From: Elusimicrobiota bacterium
Lineage (GTDB): Bacteria; Elusimicrobiota; UBA8919
Assembly (NCBI GenBank): GCA_040757695.1
Contig: JBFLWK010000010.1
Span: forward strand, 1 to 61,267
DNA length: 61,267 bases
Direction: 5' to 3'
The position numbers and the translations under genes were made by a program. Positions 24,614 through 33,662 of the stretch are shown here, piece after piece (the stretch's first letter is position 1; the number at the start of each line of letters is the position of its first letter). The notes under the pieces were generated by a model. It was not told the DNA's origin, did no database searches, and was given only the letters and a program-made list of their open reading frames with translations.

Positions 24614-25374
24614 AAAAATTGGCAATAAGCCAGAATTATACTTACAATAACCAACCCACAGAAAACTTTGGTTACAGAAATATTATTTCTTATCAAAATA
24701 AATGTAATACCAAATACAGTCAACCCTAACAAGTACTCTTCAGTCAGCATAAGATACCTGAGCAAAACAAAAACTCCTATAACAAGCCCGATAATCTGCA
24801 AAACTTTTGAGACTTTGTCGAACTTAAAACTACTAATAATTTTAACAAGTCCTGTTTTGTATTTTAATCCTATCCAGAACCCGAAAGTTCTGAAAAAAAT
24901 ATGCAGGATATTGTATAACACAAGAAAAATAACTGCCGGTATACAGGGGGGGAATGGGGTGGCAAAGTTAGTAAGCGATTCATCTTTACCAAAAAAACAG
25001 GCAATCGCTATTAGTGCACACAGCGGTCTGACTCGTGCCCAGAACAGTGTATCACCAACTGCGGCAAGTGGGCCGCCTAAATGTAGTTTTAGCGATTTGA
25101 TATGTTGGGATTTTAGATTATCATCTATATTTTTTTCGTTTTCTAACGAAATTATAATAGCCATAATTGTATTCGCGATATACGGGTGTGTATTAAAAAA
25201 CTCAAAATGTCTTAATACCGAATTTTTAAGCTGGTTCTTATCGGCTTTATAGATATCTTTCAGACACGGTAAAATTGAATACAGAAACCCGACATTTTGC
25301 ATTCGTTCAAAATTCCAAACTGCCTGTAACAGCAGTGACCGAAAGAAAGTTTTTATAACACTACATTTTTTCAT
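24610..25374 (-). CDS. PTS mannose/sorbose-family EIID membrane component
   Basis: A 254-residue EIID (mannose family). Family features include FRSLLLQAVWNFERMQNVGF near the start, the segment LHLGGPLAAVGDTLFWARVR with the conserved GPLAGIGDS-like GPLAAVGDT motif, and two or three C-terminal membrane helices. It pairs with EIIC, whose stop overlaps its start (ATGA). The sugar is not predictable. EIID is slightly shorter than in Enterobacteria. Confidence 0.92.
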   Translation of the reverse strand: MKKCSVIKTFFRSLLLQAVWNFERMQNVGFLYSILPCLKDIYKADKNQLKNSVLRHFEFFNTHPYIANTIMAIIISLENEKNIDDNLKSQHIKSLKLHLGGPLAAVGDTLFWARVRPLCALIAIACFFGKDESLTNFATPFPPCIPAVIFLVLYNILHIFFRTFGFWIGLKYKTGLVKIISSFKFDKVSKVLQIIGLVIGVFVLLRYLMLTEEYLLGLTVFGITFILIRNNISVTKVFCGLVIVSIILAYCQFL

Positions 25375-25985
25375 TTAACAAAACCTGCTAAAAACGAACT
25401 CAATCCTAACACAGGCAGCAGTAGCAAAAATATTTTTAATCCTGAAACGATTTCTATCTGTGAAATAACAACTGGCAGTATATAATTCAGAACAATCTGT
25501 AACAACAAAATTGAAATAATTAACGATAAAAAACCTTTTACAAAAGTAAAAAAAATACTCAACCATATAACCACAGTTAATAAATAATACTTTTCGTGAT
25601 AAAGCCCGTTTTCTACAACAGGCAGGAAAACCCTGTTATATTTTCTATGCATAATATCCAGCCGTTTGAAAATTATCCCAAGCGGGACTGCCAGAATTAT
25701 CGCTAATGCTAATTCTGTATCTGTTTTATTACACGAAAGCGCAGTTGCTACAATTGAGACAATAGTTGAATCCGGCGGGACGCCAACACCAACTGGCACT
25801 ACGCCTATCCATAAAAGTTCTATTAAGACACCAACAAGCAGACCTGTTTTAATATCACCACAGAACCAGCCTATAACAGGTCCAGCAACTATCGGACGAG
25901 AAACCATAAACTGCCCGATGACAGTCGCATCTAAACTTAGTAATGAGCCAACAGCAGCAATTTTGAGAATCGGTATAAAATCCAT
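25371..25985 (-). CDS. PTS mannose/sorbose-family EIIC membrane component
   Basis: A 204-residue EIIC, at the short end for the family (usually 230-270 aa). It carries GSLLSLDATVIGQFMVSRPI then VAGPVIGWFCGDIKTGLLVG, VLIELLWIGVVPVGVGVPPD and STIVSIVATALS, the conserved N-terminal helices and the conserved GxPPD loop. It starts after the GH57 gene with a 7-bp-type spacer. With EIIA and EIIB further upstream, the transporter is complete but split by GH57 genes. Confidence 0.92.
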   Translation of the reverse strand: MDFIPILKIAAVGSLLSLDATVIGQFMVSRPIVAGPVIGWFCGDIKTGLLVGVLIELLWIGVVPVGVGVPPDSTIVSIVATALSCNKTDTELALAIILAVPLGIIFKRLDIMHRKYNRVFLPVVENGLYHEKYYLLTVVIWLSIFFTFVKGFLSLIISILLLQIVLNYILPVVISQIEIVSGLKIFLLLLPVLGLSSFLAGFVK

Positions 25986-25999
25986 TTCAATACTGCAAG

Positions 26000-26035
26000 T
26001 TAAAGGTTAAAGGTCAAAGGTTAAAATTTGAGACT
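26000..26035. repeat. GTTAAAGGTTAAAGGTCAAAGG repeat between GH57 and EIIC
   Basis: A short AACCTTT-type run of four units (7 bp each). It supplies the stop codon of the GH57 gene at 26014. Confidence 0.8.
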
Positions 26036-28146
26036 GTAAGTTTGAAACTGGTCTGCAAGGTTGTTTTTGGCAACAGTGTAAATTTCCAATTTGGGAATAT
26101 TGCAGTTTGCTGATACATTTTTTCAAACCCTGCTTCAGACAATGAGACGGTATAAACTGGGAAAGACCATATTTCACATTCGTCTGAAAATTCAAACAAA
26201 AGCATAAAATTATAGCCGTTATCTTTTACAACAAACTTTTTTGAGGGGGGGGATGGGGTGGATGGGGAAACTAAATTCTCTACTTCAGGTTCTGAGAATG
26301 AGATATTGAACTCCGAGCCAAACCAGAGCGATATGCTTTCATCAGCCAGATTTTTTATTTTATAATCAACCGATATAGTATTTTTTATAGATGGTTTTAT
26401 TGTTTTTACAACACGAACAGGATATTTTTTGTTGTTACACCAGACACTACCGTTTCTTTCAAGTATTACAGCCACACCCCCCTTTTTTTTGAGTTCAAAC
26501 TTATACGGCTCTATTATGAAATCGCCCTGCTCACCATATTCACATTTAGAAAACGCTTCAAGTGTGGTATCAGGATGCAGAAAATGGTCTAATAACGAAT
26601 ATCTATTGTACCAATCGTATTTCAGATAATTTTTCAAGCCCTCTTCTTTTGCAAAAACCATATCAGGCAATGGTATTGCATCCGTTTCACTATCTCCCAC
26701 TTCCTCCACTTTTTTTACGACTGCGAGGTCTATTTTTTTATGATACGCTTCATATCGTCTTGTGAGTATATTGGTAAGATTTATAGGGGAGTTATGCAAC
26801 GGCTTAAAATCTAACTCAAAAACTGCACCACCATATGAAGGTTTTACATAGATATTAAAATTTTTGGATGACATAATTATTTCATCATAACTATCCTTAT
26901 CAAAATCAACAATTTCCACTTCTGACTTCTGACTTCTGACTTCTGACTTCTGTTCTGCTTCTATCAGGTTTTTGTAGACGGCGTAACGCAGATGTGGAAG
27001 ATATAATCCACCGAAAATACCATGCCAGTATGCGCAGTTACACTGTGCTTTATACAGATGATTGAGCGGTTGAGCGGTTGAGCGGTTAAGCGAACTGCTG
27101 TTTTTATTACTTACCTGCTTATCCGCTATCCTGCTTATCTGCCGAATCTTTTCACTCACATACAGCATTTTTTTATGCATATTATTTGATTCCGGATATT
27201 TTGTTAAAAAGTTACGCCAGATACCGCCTTTTAGGAATCGTTTTAAGTTATTATCTGCATTTTTTGCTAACGCTTGAAAATCAACCTGCGATTTCGCTGG
27301 TAGCGACCATTCAGACATTTCAAAATAGGATGCGGTTGGCAGATAGATTCTATCTGCTGCTGGGAATTGATTTAGATATTCAGAGAAAGTCGTTGTTGTG
27401 AGCCAGTCAGCATTTTGTTCTAACATTGTAAAAAATTTTTCAAGCCATTTTTTTTCATAACAGGTTTTGTAGGTATCAGGCCAGAGCCCGAATTTTTCGC
27501 CATCATCTGCCATCACCAGCAGTGTTGAAGGGTCGTCAGTTATCTCATTTTGCAGATACTTTATTGACTCTTCAGGTAATGCGAATGGTGTCAGGTATCT
27601 TAATTTCTGATTGATTGGAAAGATTTTGAGTTGAACACCTTGTTCTTCGGTAACAAAATAGCCACGCAACTTTTTTTCGTCAATCCCACTTGCTAAAAAA
27701 TGTGCATCATCCAGCACAACAAATTCAACACCTGCCTCGTTCAATATCTTTGCAAGTGATGGTTCCCAAACCCGTTCTGCCAGCCACAGTCCTTTGGGTG
27801 TAAATGCGAATTTATTTTTTATATAATCTGTAAGTTTTGCTATCTGCCCGAGTTTATCTCTATCAGGAATTACTGGTAGTATTGGTTCGTAGTAGCCACC
27901 AGTCAATATTTCTGCCTGTTTGTTTTCAATAAGTTTTTGTAATCGGACAAGAATTTCTGGTTTATGTTCTTCAAGCCAATCAATAAGGCAGCCGGTATAA
28001 TGAAACACGATTTTTATTGTCGGATGTTTTTCTATAACATCCAGAAACGGCTGATATGCCTGTTTCACCGCATGTTCAAACACATTATCAAAATTCCCAA
28101 TTGGCTGGTGATTGTGGACACCAAAAATAAAATTTATTTTTTTCAT
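26014..28146 (-). CDS. GH57 alpha-amylase / 4-alpha-glucanotransferase
   Basis: A GH57 retaining enzyme acting on alpha-glucans (4-alpha-glucanotransferase type with DUF1925/DUF1926 C-terminal domains). The start is the ATG at 28146 (MKKINFIFGVHNHQPIGNFD). The GH57 motifs are visible: HNHQP, the catalytic Glu in GLWLAERVWEPSLAKIL, the catalytic Asp in VMADDGEKFGLWPDTYKTCY. Two short runs inside the coding sequence are made of tandem repeats: SSSLNRSTAQPLNH (27064-27092) and QKSEVRSQKSEVEIV (26918-26952). The last residues (NFNL) and the stop also come from a TTAAAGG repeat. It precedes EIIC. Confidence 0.92.
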   Translation of the reverse strand: MKKINFIFGVHNHQPIGNFDNVFEHAVKQAYQPFLDVIEKHPTIKIVFHYTGCLIDWLEEHKPEILVRLQKLIENKQAEILTGGYYEPILPVIPDRDKLGQIAKLTDYIKNKFAFTPKGLWLAERVWEPSLAKILNEAGVEFVVLDDAHFLASGIDEKKLRGYFVTEEQGVQLKIFPINQKLRYLTPFALPEESIKYLQNEITDDPSTLLVMADDGEKFGLWPDTYKTCYEKKWLEKFFTMLEQNADWLTTTTFSEYLNQFPAADRIYLPTASYFEMSEWSLPAKSQVDFQALAKNADNNLKRFLKGGIWRNFLTKYPESNNMHKKMLYVSEKIRQISRIADKQVSNKNSSSLNRSTAQPLNHLYKAQCNCAYWHGIFGGLYLPHLRYAVYKNLIEAEQKSEVRSQKSEVEIVDFDKDSYDEIIMSSKNFNIYVKPSYGGAVFELDFKPLHNSPINLTNILTRRYEAYHKKIDLAVVKKVEEVGDSETDAIPLPDMVFAKEEGLKNYLKYDWYNRYSLLDHFLHPDTTLEAFSKCEYGEQGDFIIEPYKFELKKKGGVAVILERNGSVWCNNKKYPVRVVKTIKPSIKNTISVDYKIKNLADESISLWFGSEFNISFSEPEVENLVSPSTPSPPSKKFVVKDNGYNFMLLFEFSDECEIWSFPVYTVSLSEAGFEKMYQQTAIFPNWKFTLLPKTTLQTSFKLTVSNFNL
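26918..26952. repeat. Five exact ACTTCTG heptanucleotide copies inside the GH57 coding sequence
   Basis: ACTTCTG is repeated five times exactly; the minus-strand translation gives EQKSEVRSQKSEVE. It lies in a linker between the TIM-barrel domain and DUF1926, so it is tolerated, but a copy-number change would shift the frame. Confidence 0.95.
27064..27092. repeat. GAGCGGTT tandem repeat inside the GH57 coding sequence
   Basis: Three copies of the 8-bp unit GAGCGGTT plus AAGCG. It encodes a Ser/Asn-rich loop (NRSTAQPLNH). Confidence 0.9.
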
Positions 28147-28156
28147 TTTTTGAGAA

Positions 28157-28217
28157 CGCTGATTACCGCTGATTTTATCTGCGGTCATCTGCGTTTCTAT
28201 CTGTGATCATCTGCGTC
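28157..28217. repeat. CTGATTACCGCTGATT / ATCTGCGGTCATCTGCG palindromic element
   Basis: The words CGCTGATTACCGCTGATTTT and ATCTGCGGTCATCTGCG are inverted-repeat like, in the GH57-GH57 gap. The second GH57 gene stops within it. Copies: 32613-32688 and, as a signal peptide, 15495-15575. Confidence 0.75.
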
Positions 28218-29922
28218 TTGCCGGTGGTTCACGACGAGCAAATTTTCTGTAATCAATTTCTGTGAATACACTATCTATTTCTTCAATCTCAGTTAAAAAC
28301 CCGAGAAATTCTGCAGATTCAGTTCTACCCCCCATCCCTCCCCCTTCTTTCAAGCCAGAGACAAGTCGGCAGAACCGATTATAGTGTTGAAGGAACCGTT
28401 CTGCTGCGTATTCTTTTGCCTGTTTTGTAGTAATAAGAAACGGCCAGTCAGACGATTGTAACAGTAGCAACTCGCGTGCTGATTGATTGAGTGCTCGGGT
28501 TGTATTTGTTGAAACATCACCGTGTATAAATTTTTGGACTATATCTTCCATTTGAACTTCTGCATCGTGAATATAAGGCCACATCCATTTTGTCTCATCG
28601 TTAAACCATACATAATGCCCACCGCCATCACCCCATGAAGATTCCGGCAGTTCAGCAACCAATTTTGGTGGATATTTTTGGAGATATTCTGATGGTGTCA
28701 TCAACGAGATTGTTGGATTTTTAGATGTCTTAATAAGTACCTGTTTCAGCCATTCTATCCCTTCAAACCACCAGTGCCCGAACAGTTCAGTATCATATGG
28801 TGAAATAACCATTCCAAACTCATTAGTAGATTTGTTGTAATCTGCAAGGATTCGTTCAACCACAGTATTAAAATGGTCTGCATTTTCGTTAATTCTGCAA
28901 ACCGTATTTTGATACTGATAAATTTCTTTTAATCCTAAATCTATTTTTGTAGAGGTTATTTTCCAGTACTGTAACCCGGAATCATAATCCTTTTTATGAA
29001 ACTCACGATAGTTGCCATCACCTGGATAACCGTATTCACCAGACCATACTAACAGCCCTGTTTCTCTGTTTCGGCCGAATGCGACAACACCTGATTTTGT
29101 AAGATACGGGATAGCTGTATTCCGGCCTGTTTTTTTAGTATAGTCAACTGCAGGTGCTTTTATCTCGCCATAAATCCCGCTTCGTTTCCCGCCCCAATAC
29201 GCTTCACCACCTTCTATCGCATGACTATCCACAATAAAATATTCAATACCGAGTGAAGCGAGCAATTCGTCTATAGATGGTCTGTAATACGACTCGTTTT
29301 TTGTGATATGAACAATTTGCCCACCTCGGTAGGCGCATTCTGGTAGCCAGATTCCTTTTGGTTTTCTGCCAAAATGTTTTCGGTATGTATCAATCCCGAT
29401 TTTTAACTGTGCATATACTGATGAATTTCTTGACAGAAGTGGCAGATAGCCGTGTGTGGCAGCTGATGTTATAATTTCTATATTGCCATCATCCTGCAGT
29501 TTCTTAAACGCTGTAATGATATTTCTATTATATTTATTATGAAAATTATCCAGTATTTTTACAAAATTATTTTTATAAAATTCTGATAGTTGCCTGTACT
29601 CAGGTTGATGTCTTGCTGAAAATTTGTCAATATCAAACGATGCACGCTGTATTTTAGCAGACATAAATTCTTCAAACCGTTTCAAGAAATATTCATCTGC
29701 TAACTGCTCCGCTAACACCGGTGTTATACCGATAACTATCCTGTATGGTATTTTTTGTTCTTTCAGTTCGTATAAAATATCTAAAAGCGGGATATATGTC
29801 TCCAGCATCCCTTCTAATAGCCACTCTTCACCAAACGGCCATACACCTGCTTTCTTAACAAAAGGCAAGTGGCTATGTAGCACAAAACAGAAACTTCCAG
29901 AACAGGCAATATTTTTGTTCAT
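28207..29922 (-). CDS. GH57 family DUF1957 protein (1,4-alpha-glucan branching enzyme type)
   Basis: A 571-residue GH57 enzyme of the DUF1957/branching-enzyme group. Motifs: VLHSHLPFVKKAGVWPFGEE, the catalytic Glu in GIWLPECAYRGGQ, the catalytic Asp in VISPYDTELFGHWWFEG, and the C-terminal helical domain with NQSARELLLLQSSDWPFLIT. Characterised relatives transfer alpha-1,4 chains to make alpha-1,6 branches in glycogen. Its start directly abuts the EIIB stop (29923). A very similar paralogue lies at 31016. Confidence 0.92.
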   Translation of the reverse strand: MNKNIACSGSFCFVLHSHLPFVKKAGVWPFGEEWLLEGMLETYIPLLDILYELKEQKIPYRIVIGITPVLAEQLADEYFLKRFEEFMSAKIQRASFDIDKFSARHQPEYRQLSEFYKNNFVKILDNFHNKYNRNIITAFKKLQDDGNIEIITSAATHGYLPLLSRNSSVYAQLKIGIDTYRKHFGRKPKGIWLPECAYRGGQIVHITKNESYYRPSIDELLASLGIEYFIVDSHAIEGGEAYWGGKRSGIYGEIKAPAVDYTKKTGRNTAIPYLTKSGVVAFGRNRETGLLVWSGEYGYPGDGNYREFHKKDYDSGLQYWKITSTKIDLGLKEIYQYQNTVCRINENADHFNTVVERILADYNKSTNEFGMVISPYDTELFGHWWFEGIEWLKQVLIKTSKNPTISLMTPSEYLQKYPPKLVAELPESSWGDGGGHYVWFNDETKWMWPYIHDAEVQMEDIVQKFIHGDVSTNTTRALNQSARELLLLQSSDWPFLITTKQAKEYAAERFLQHYNRFCRLVSGLKEGGGMGGRTESAEFLGFLTEIEEIDSVFTEIDYRKFARREPPARRR

Positions 29923-30417
29923 TTATTTTTTGCCGGATTGTTCTTCTATCAACTTTAATATATCTATCCGGTCGTCCATTGGCAATGCGCGAGCTTCTAT
30001 TTCAATCCCTTTTTTTTTTATTTCTTCTAAATGCCCGATATCCTGTTCGTCAAGCGAGACCGATTTCAGATACTGCTTTTTACCTTCAGACCAATGAAGT
30101 CCGCCAAGATTCACAGATTCTATATCCACATTTTGTTCTGCCATTCTTAATACACTCTGAATATCTGGCACAAGCACAAGTATTCGTTCTTTTGTACTAT
30201 GTCCATCATTGATAATTTTTACTGAATCATCAATCCCTGTAATTGTCAGTTTTACATCTTCCGGGATTGCAATTGCCATAAGTTGTTTCTGCAGCTCATC
30301 TTTAGCAACCTCATCGCTTGCTACAAGTATTCTATCCACACGAATCGTTTTAAGCCAGCCTTCTATCACCTGACCGTGTATGAGTCGGTCATCAATTCTA
30401 ATAAGGACTATTGACAT
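29923..30417 (-). CDS. PTS mannose-family EIIB
   Basis: A 164-residue EIIB; the phosphorylated His14 is in LIRIDDRLIHGQVIEGWLKT, and the rest (RILVASDEVAKDELQKQLMA) fits the mannose/sorbose EIIB fold. It transfers phosphate from EIIA (30499) to sugar through EIIC/EIID. The start at 30417 lies 0-1 bp from the CGCTTCGCT end of a palindromic element. Confidence 0.94.
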   Translation of the reverse strand: MSIVLIRIDDRLIHGQVIEGWLKTIRVDRILVASDEVAKDELQKQLMAIAIPEDVKLTITGIDDSVKIINDGHSTKERILVLVPDIQSVLRMAEQNVDIESVNLGGLHWSEGKKQYLKSVSLDEQDIGHLEEIKKKGIEIEARALPMDDRIDILKLIEEQSGKK

Positions 30418-30530
30418 TGTCCGCTTCGCTTACTACCCAAATTAAAACCGAATGATACCGAATACAACCGAATAATTTGGTATAGTTATTCGGTGTCTCT
30501 ATTCGGTGCACTTATTCGGGTGTAGTTTAA
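30418..30530. repeat. ACCGAAT / ATTCGGT palindromic element
   Basis: Three ACCGAAT words about 10 bp apart are followed, after a loop, by three ATTCGGT words (TTATTCGGTGTCTCTATTCG, then GTGCACTTATTCGG); outer edge CCGCTTCGCTTAC. The end of EIIA at 30499 falls in the right arm. A sister copy, with AAATGTTTACC words, is at 34502. Confidence 0.85.
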
Positions 30531-30927
30531 GAAACTTCTCTTTTACATCCATTATTGATGCCTGTGCATCTTCTATAACTTTGTTTTTGAGTTCAGTCAG
30601 GTTCAGCATTTCACGATGTGTGAATACGGATAGCAGCATATACATATTCACACCACTTATGACTGCCAATTTATCCTTTAATTTTTCAACAAATGTCATA
30701 CATACATTACAAGGTGTCCCGCCAACCATATCAGTCAAGACAAGCCAGCCATCAGCAAGATTTGATGACATAAGTTGTTTCTCAAGTTTTTCTTTAACAA
30801 CTGCAGGGCTTTCAGCATATGAGATTGATATTGCAGCCACAAGCCGTTGCGTGCCTATTATATTCTGTGCAGATTCAAGCAATTTCTCGCCAAAATCGCC
30901 ATGCGTGATAATAATTACGCCAACCAT
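30499..30927 (-). CDS. PTS mannose-family EIIA
   Basis: A 142-residue EIIA (mannose family). The active His9 is in MVGVIIITHGDFGEKLLESA, followed by NIIGTQRLVAAISISYAESP and LTDMVGGTPCNVCMTFVEK. The start is the ATG at 30927, chosen to give the family-typical N-terminus. It is phosphorylated by HPr and passes phosphate to EIIB. It precedes EIIB, and a repeat separates them. Confidence 0.93.
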   Translation of the reverse strand: MVGVIIITHGDFGEKLLESAQNIIGTQRLVAAISISYAESPAVVKEKLEKQLMSSNLADGWLVLTDMVGGTPCNVCMTFVEKLKDKLAVISGVNMYMLLSVFTHREMLNLTELKNKVIEDAQASIMDVKEKFLKLHPNKCTE

Positions 30928-30934
30928 AATAGAA

Positions 30935-31018
30935 TCAATTAAAAATGTAAAATGCAAAATGTAAAATTGTGGTAGAAAGCATTTTTAATTTTTAATTTTT
31001 AATTTTTAATTGCCTTTA
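30935..31018. repeat. AT-rich palindromic element ending TTGCCTTTAC
   Basis: CAATTAAAAATGTAAAATGC at the left and TTTTTAATTTTTAATTTTTA then ATTGCCTTTAC at the right are inverted repeats of 7-bp units; a GTGG loop is central. It supplies the stop of the GH57 gene at 31016. Confidence 0.85.
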
Positions 31019-32614
31019 CAGATATGCTTTGTAATCTATATTCGGGAATATATTGTTTTTATTCTCAAGCCAGACTAAAAACTGTTCATCAATTTGGTTC
31101 TTTTTTATCTGCTCATATAATTTTGTGAAGTTATATATATGGTCTTTTGTTCGTTTAAGCGCATATGGAATCATTGTGCCGGTAGTCATAATAAACGCCC
31201 AGTCAGAAGATTGCGCAAGCACAAGTTCTCTTGCTGATTGGTTCAATGCCCGTTTTGTTAAGCCCGTAGCAGCCGGATTCGCTTGAGCAAGTTCAATCAT
31301 TCTTTCGGCTGCTTTATGCAGATGCCGGTAAATCCAGTCATTTGAGCCATTGAGCCAGACTTCGTTGTAGCCCTTATCACCCCAACTGGACATAGAAGGT
31401 TGAATCACTTGATTATCTGGATAGCGTTTCAGGTATTCTGACGGTGTGATTGTTTTTATTGTTTTCTGGTCGTAATAGATTTTCTTGAACAAAAATTCAA
31501 GAAACTCCGGACCTTCATACCACCAGTGTCCGAACAGCTCGGCATCATACATAGAAACAACAATCGGTTTCCTTTTGATTATGTCAATCAAATACTCAAC
31601 CTGTTTTTCGCGGTTAAACATAAAATTGCCCGCATGGGTTGCTGCGGCTTCTTTTGCATCATCATAACTATACGGCTGTTTATTTGAGAGTGGCACATTC
31701 CCGGTGATTTTGTAATACTTGATACCGATATTTCGTCTGATACCGTCGGAATGTAGATACGGGCTAATATAATCGTAGTTAAGGTCATAGCCGATATCTC
31801 TATAAAACTCGCGATACCGGTAATCGCCTGGATAGCCAATTTCAGCAGACCAGACCTGATGTGCTGATTCCATATCTCGTGCAAATGCGGCAACACCTGA
31901 CGGGCAGTAAACCGGTGCAAACACACCGCAGCGTGGTCTCGGTGTGCCAAACAGTACACCGTGTGTTTCTACAAAAAAATAGCGGATACCGTTTTCTTTT
32001 AAGATTTTATCATCACCAGGATAGTAGGCGCATTCTGCAAGCCATATCCCATTCGGTTTCTTTTTGAACTTTTCTGTATAGTCGCTGACTGCGATTTTTA
32101 TCTGTGCGCTTTTAGATTTCCAACCACTGTCATCGCCCATCAGTGGTAAGAAGCCGTGAGTAGCACAGCAGGTGATGATTTCCAGTTTGCCAGCATCTTG
32201 TATTTTCTTGAAACCTGAAAGCAGATTTTTTTTATATCTGCTGAAAACTTCACGACATTTTTTAAATTTTCGGTTATACATCAATGCCGTGTTGTAAAAT
32301 ATCCGATGGTGGTTCCGGCATCTTGATAATTCGCGTTCTGAAAGTTCAACAAGTTTATCCAAATGTTTAAGGTATCTGTTCTGTAAAAGTTCGTCTGCAA
32401 ACATCCCGCATAATGTAGGTGTTAATGACATTGTGATTCGGAAATCAACACCATCTAAAATCAGCCGTTCAAACATATCCAAAAGCGGAATATATGTTTC
32501 TGTGAGCGCCTCAAACAGCCAGTCCTCTTCTAAAAAATCGTCATATTCCGGATGCCGAATATACGGCAGGTGTGCATGTAACACCAAACAAAGATACCCT
32601 TTTTCCATAAACAT
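31016..32614 (-). CDS. GH57 family DUF1957 protein (branching enzyme type, second copy)
   Basis: A 532-residue paralogue of the protein at 28207: VLHAHLPYIRHPEYDDFLEE, the catalytic Glu in GIWLAECAYYPGDDKILKEN, the catalytic Asp in VSMYDAELFGHWWYEGPEFL, C-terminal NQSARELVLAQSSDWAFIMT. ATG at 32614 or 32608; neither has a clear ribosome site. It is followed by EIIA and preceded by DUF4912, a pairing often seen with DUF1957 GH57 genes. Glycogen branching or a related transglycosylation is inferred. Confidence 0.9.
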   Translation of the reverse strand: MFMEKGYLCLVLHAHLPYIRHPEYDDFLEEDWLFEALTETYIPLLDMFERLILDGVDFRITMSLTPTLCGMFADELLQNRYLKHLDKLVELSERELSRCRNHHRIFYNTALMYNRKFKKCREVFSRYKKNLLSGFKKIQDAGKLEIITCCATHGFLPLMGDDSGWKSKSAQIKIAVSDYTEKFKKKPNGIWLAECAYYPGDDKILKENGIRYFFVETHGVLFGTPRPRCGVFAPVYCPSGVAAFARDMESAHQVWSAEIGYPGDYRYREFYRDIGYDLNYDYISPYLHSDGIRRNIGIKYYKITGNVPLSNKQPYSYDDAKEAAATHAGNFMFNREKQVEYLIDIIKRKPIVVSMYDAELFGHWWYEGPEFLEFLFKKIYYDQKTIKTITPSEYLKRYPDNQVIQPSMSSWGDKGYNEVWLNGSNDWIYRHLHKAAERMIELAQANPAATGLTKRALNQSARELVLAQSSDWAFIMTTGTMIPYALKRTKDHIYNFTKLYEQIKKNQIDEQFLVWLENKNNIFPNIDYKAYL

Positions 32615-32688
32615 TGATTACCGCTGATTCTTAAACGCTGATTACCGCTGATAACATCTGCGGTCATCTGCGTTTTCTATCTGCGTTC
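32613..32688. repeat. GATTACCGCTGATT / ATCTGCGGTCATCTGCG element
   Basis: Two GATTACCGCTGAT words, then AACATCTGCGGTCATCTGCG and CTATCTGCG, complementary in part. It lies between the DUF4912 stop (32690) and the GH57 start. Confidence 0.8.
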
Positions 32689-32689
32689 C

Positions 32690-33547
32690 TTATTTTGTCT
32701 TTCGGTCTGCGGTGATTGTAATTTTTTTCGTATCTATTTTATCAGCAGAAACCGCTTTTATTACAAACTCTTTTTTACCATCAGGAAAATCAACCCGTAT
32801 AGAAAATGTTCCATCTGGATTGAGTTTTATCGGCTTGTTATTCACGGATATATTCGCAGTTGGCTCTGTCGCACCGTAAACAATCAACTCGGCATCTGCA
32901 AGAAGCCAAAATTTTCGTAAACCAACCTGTGGAATTTTGAAACCACGTGATGAGATACCTGAAAACGCACCGGATGAAACCATCCCTAAAAATTCCCAGC
33001 GTTTTGCTAAAAACTTCGCCATCTCTAACGAGCCGATACCTATTCTATCAACACCTGAAAGTTTTAGCAGTTTCTCAAAATCTTCACGGATAAGCATCCA
33101 CTGCTCATCTGTGATATCGGAAACTCTGCCAACGGGTAGCGAGATGGTATTTGATCTCAACAGCATAATATATTTCCCATCTTTTGTTTTTAAGCCGAGT
33201 TCAACATACCAGCTTTTACCCGGAGAATCCACTTTGATATACCAGTTCCGAGTATCAACTGCTGCAGGAATATCTTTGCTGATAACCGATTTTTGTCCCA
33301 AAACTTCATACACACGCAAAACCGTTTGGGATTGTCCAAAAATATCCCGCCCGTATTTTTTTCTGACTTTTGCTTTTGTCTTATCTGCTATATCCCAATA
33401 AGCAAACATCCAGTACGGGTCTCTTGGTAAAACCACAAGCCGGTCCTCATCATATCTTTCCGGTATTGCATAGCCGGTATCAATATACAACTGCCCTGTT
33501 CCCTCTTCTTTTTTTCTGCCCATCGGTGATGATGGATTTTTTGCCAT
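32690..33547 (-). CDS. DUF4912 protein
   Basis: A 285-residue cytoplasmic protein. The centre RLVVLPRDPYWMFAYWDIAD is the DUF4912 signature (PRDPxxxFAYWxI), followed by YIKVDSPGKSWYVELGLKTK and NTISLPVGRVSDITDEQWML. A short Ig-like C-terminal domain (LIVYGATEPTANISVNNKPI...) follows. The function is unknown. It has no signal peptide; the start at 33547 follows AGGGGG. Its place between rapZ and the GH57 gene, as in many genomes with GH57-DUF1957, suggests a role in glycogen-like glucan handling. Confidence 0.88.
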   Translation of the reverse strand: MAKNPSSPMGRKKEEGTGQLYIDTGYAIPERYDEDRLVVLPRDPYWMFAYWDIADKTKAKVRKKYGRDIFGQSQTVLRVYEVLGQKSVISKDIPAAVDTRNWYIKVDSPGKSWYVELGLKTKDGKYIMLLRSNTISLPVGRVSDITDEQWMLIREDFEKLLKLSGVDRIGIGSLEMAKFLAKRWEFLGMVSSGAFSGISSRGFKIPQVGLRKFWLLADAELIVYGATEPTANISVNNKPIKLNPDGTFSIRVDFPDGKKEFVIKAVSADKIDTKKITITADRKTK

Positions 33548-33559
33548 AAAACCCCCTAT

Positions 33560-33662
33560 GAAGGCAGGTAAAAAGTATAAATAAAAGGTTAAAATTAAAG
33601 GTATAAATTAAAATAAAATCCAGAAATTTTACCCTTTACCCTTTAACCTTTAACCTGTCTTT
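33560..33662. repeat. AACCTTT heptanucleotide hairpin element
   Basis: Left GGCAGGTAAAAAGTATAA and AGGTTAAAATTAAAGG, centre TAAATTAAAATAAAATCCAG, right TTTACCC/TTTAACC copies ending CTGTC. It supplies the last residues and stop of rapZ. Confidence 0.9.
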
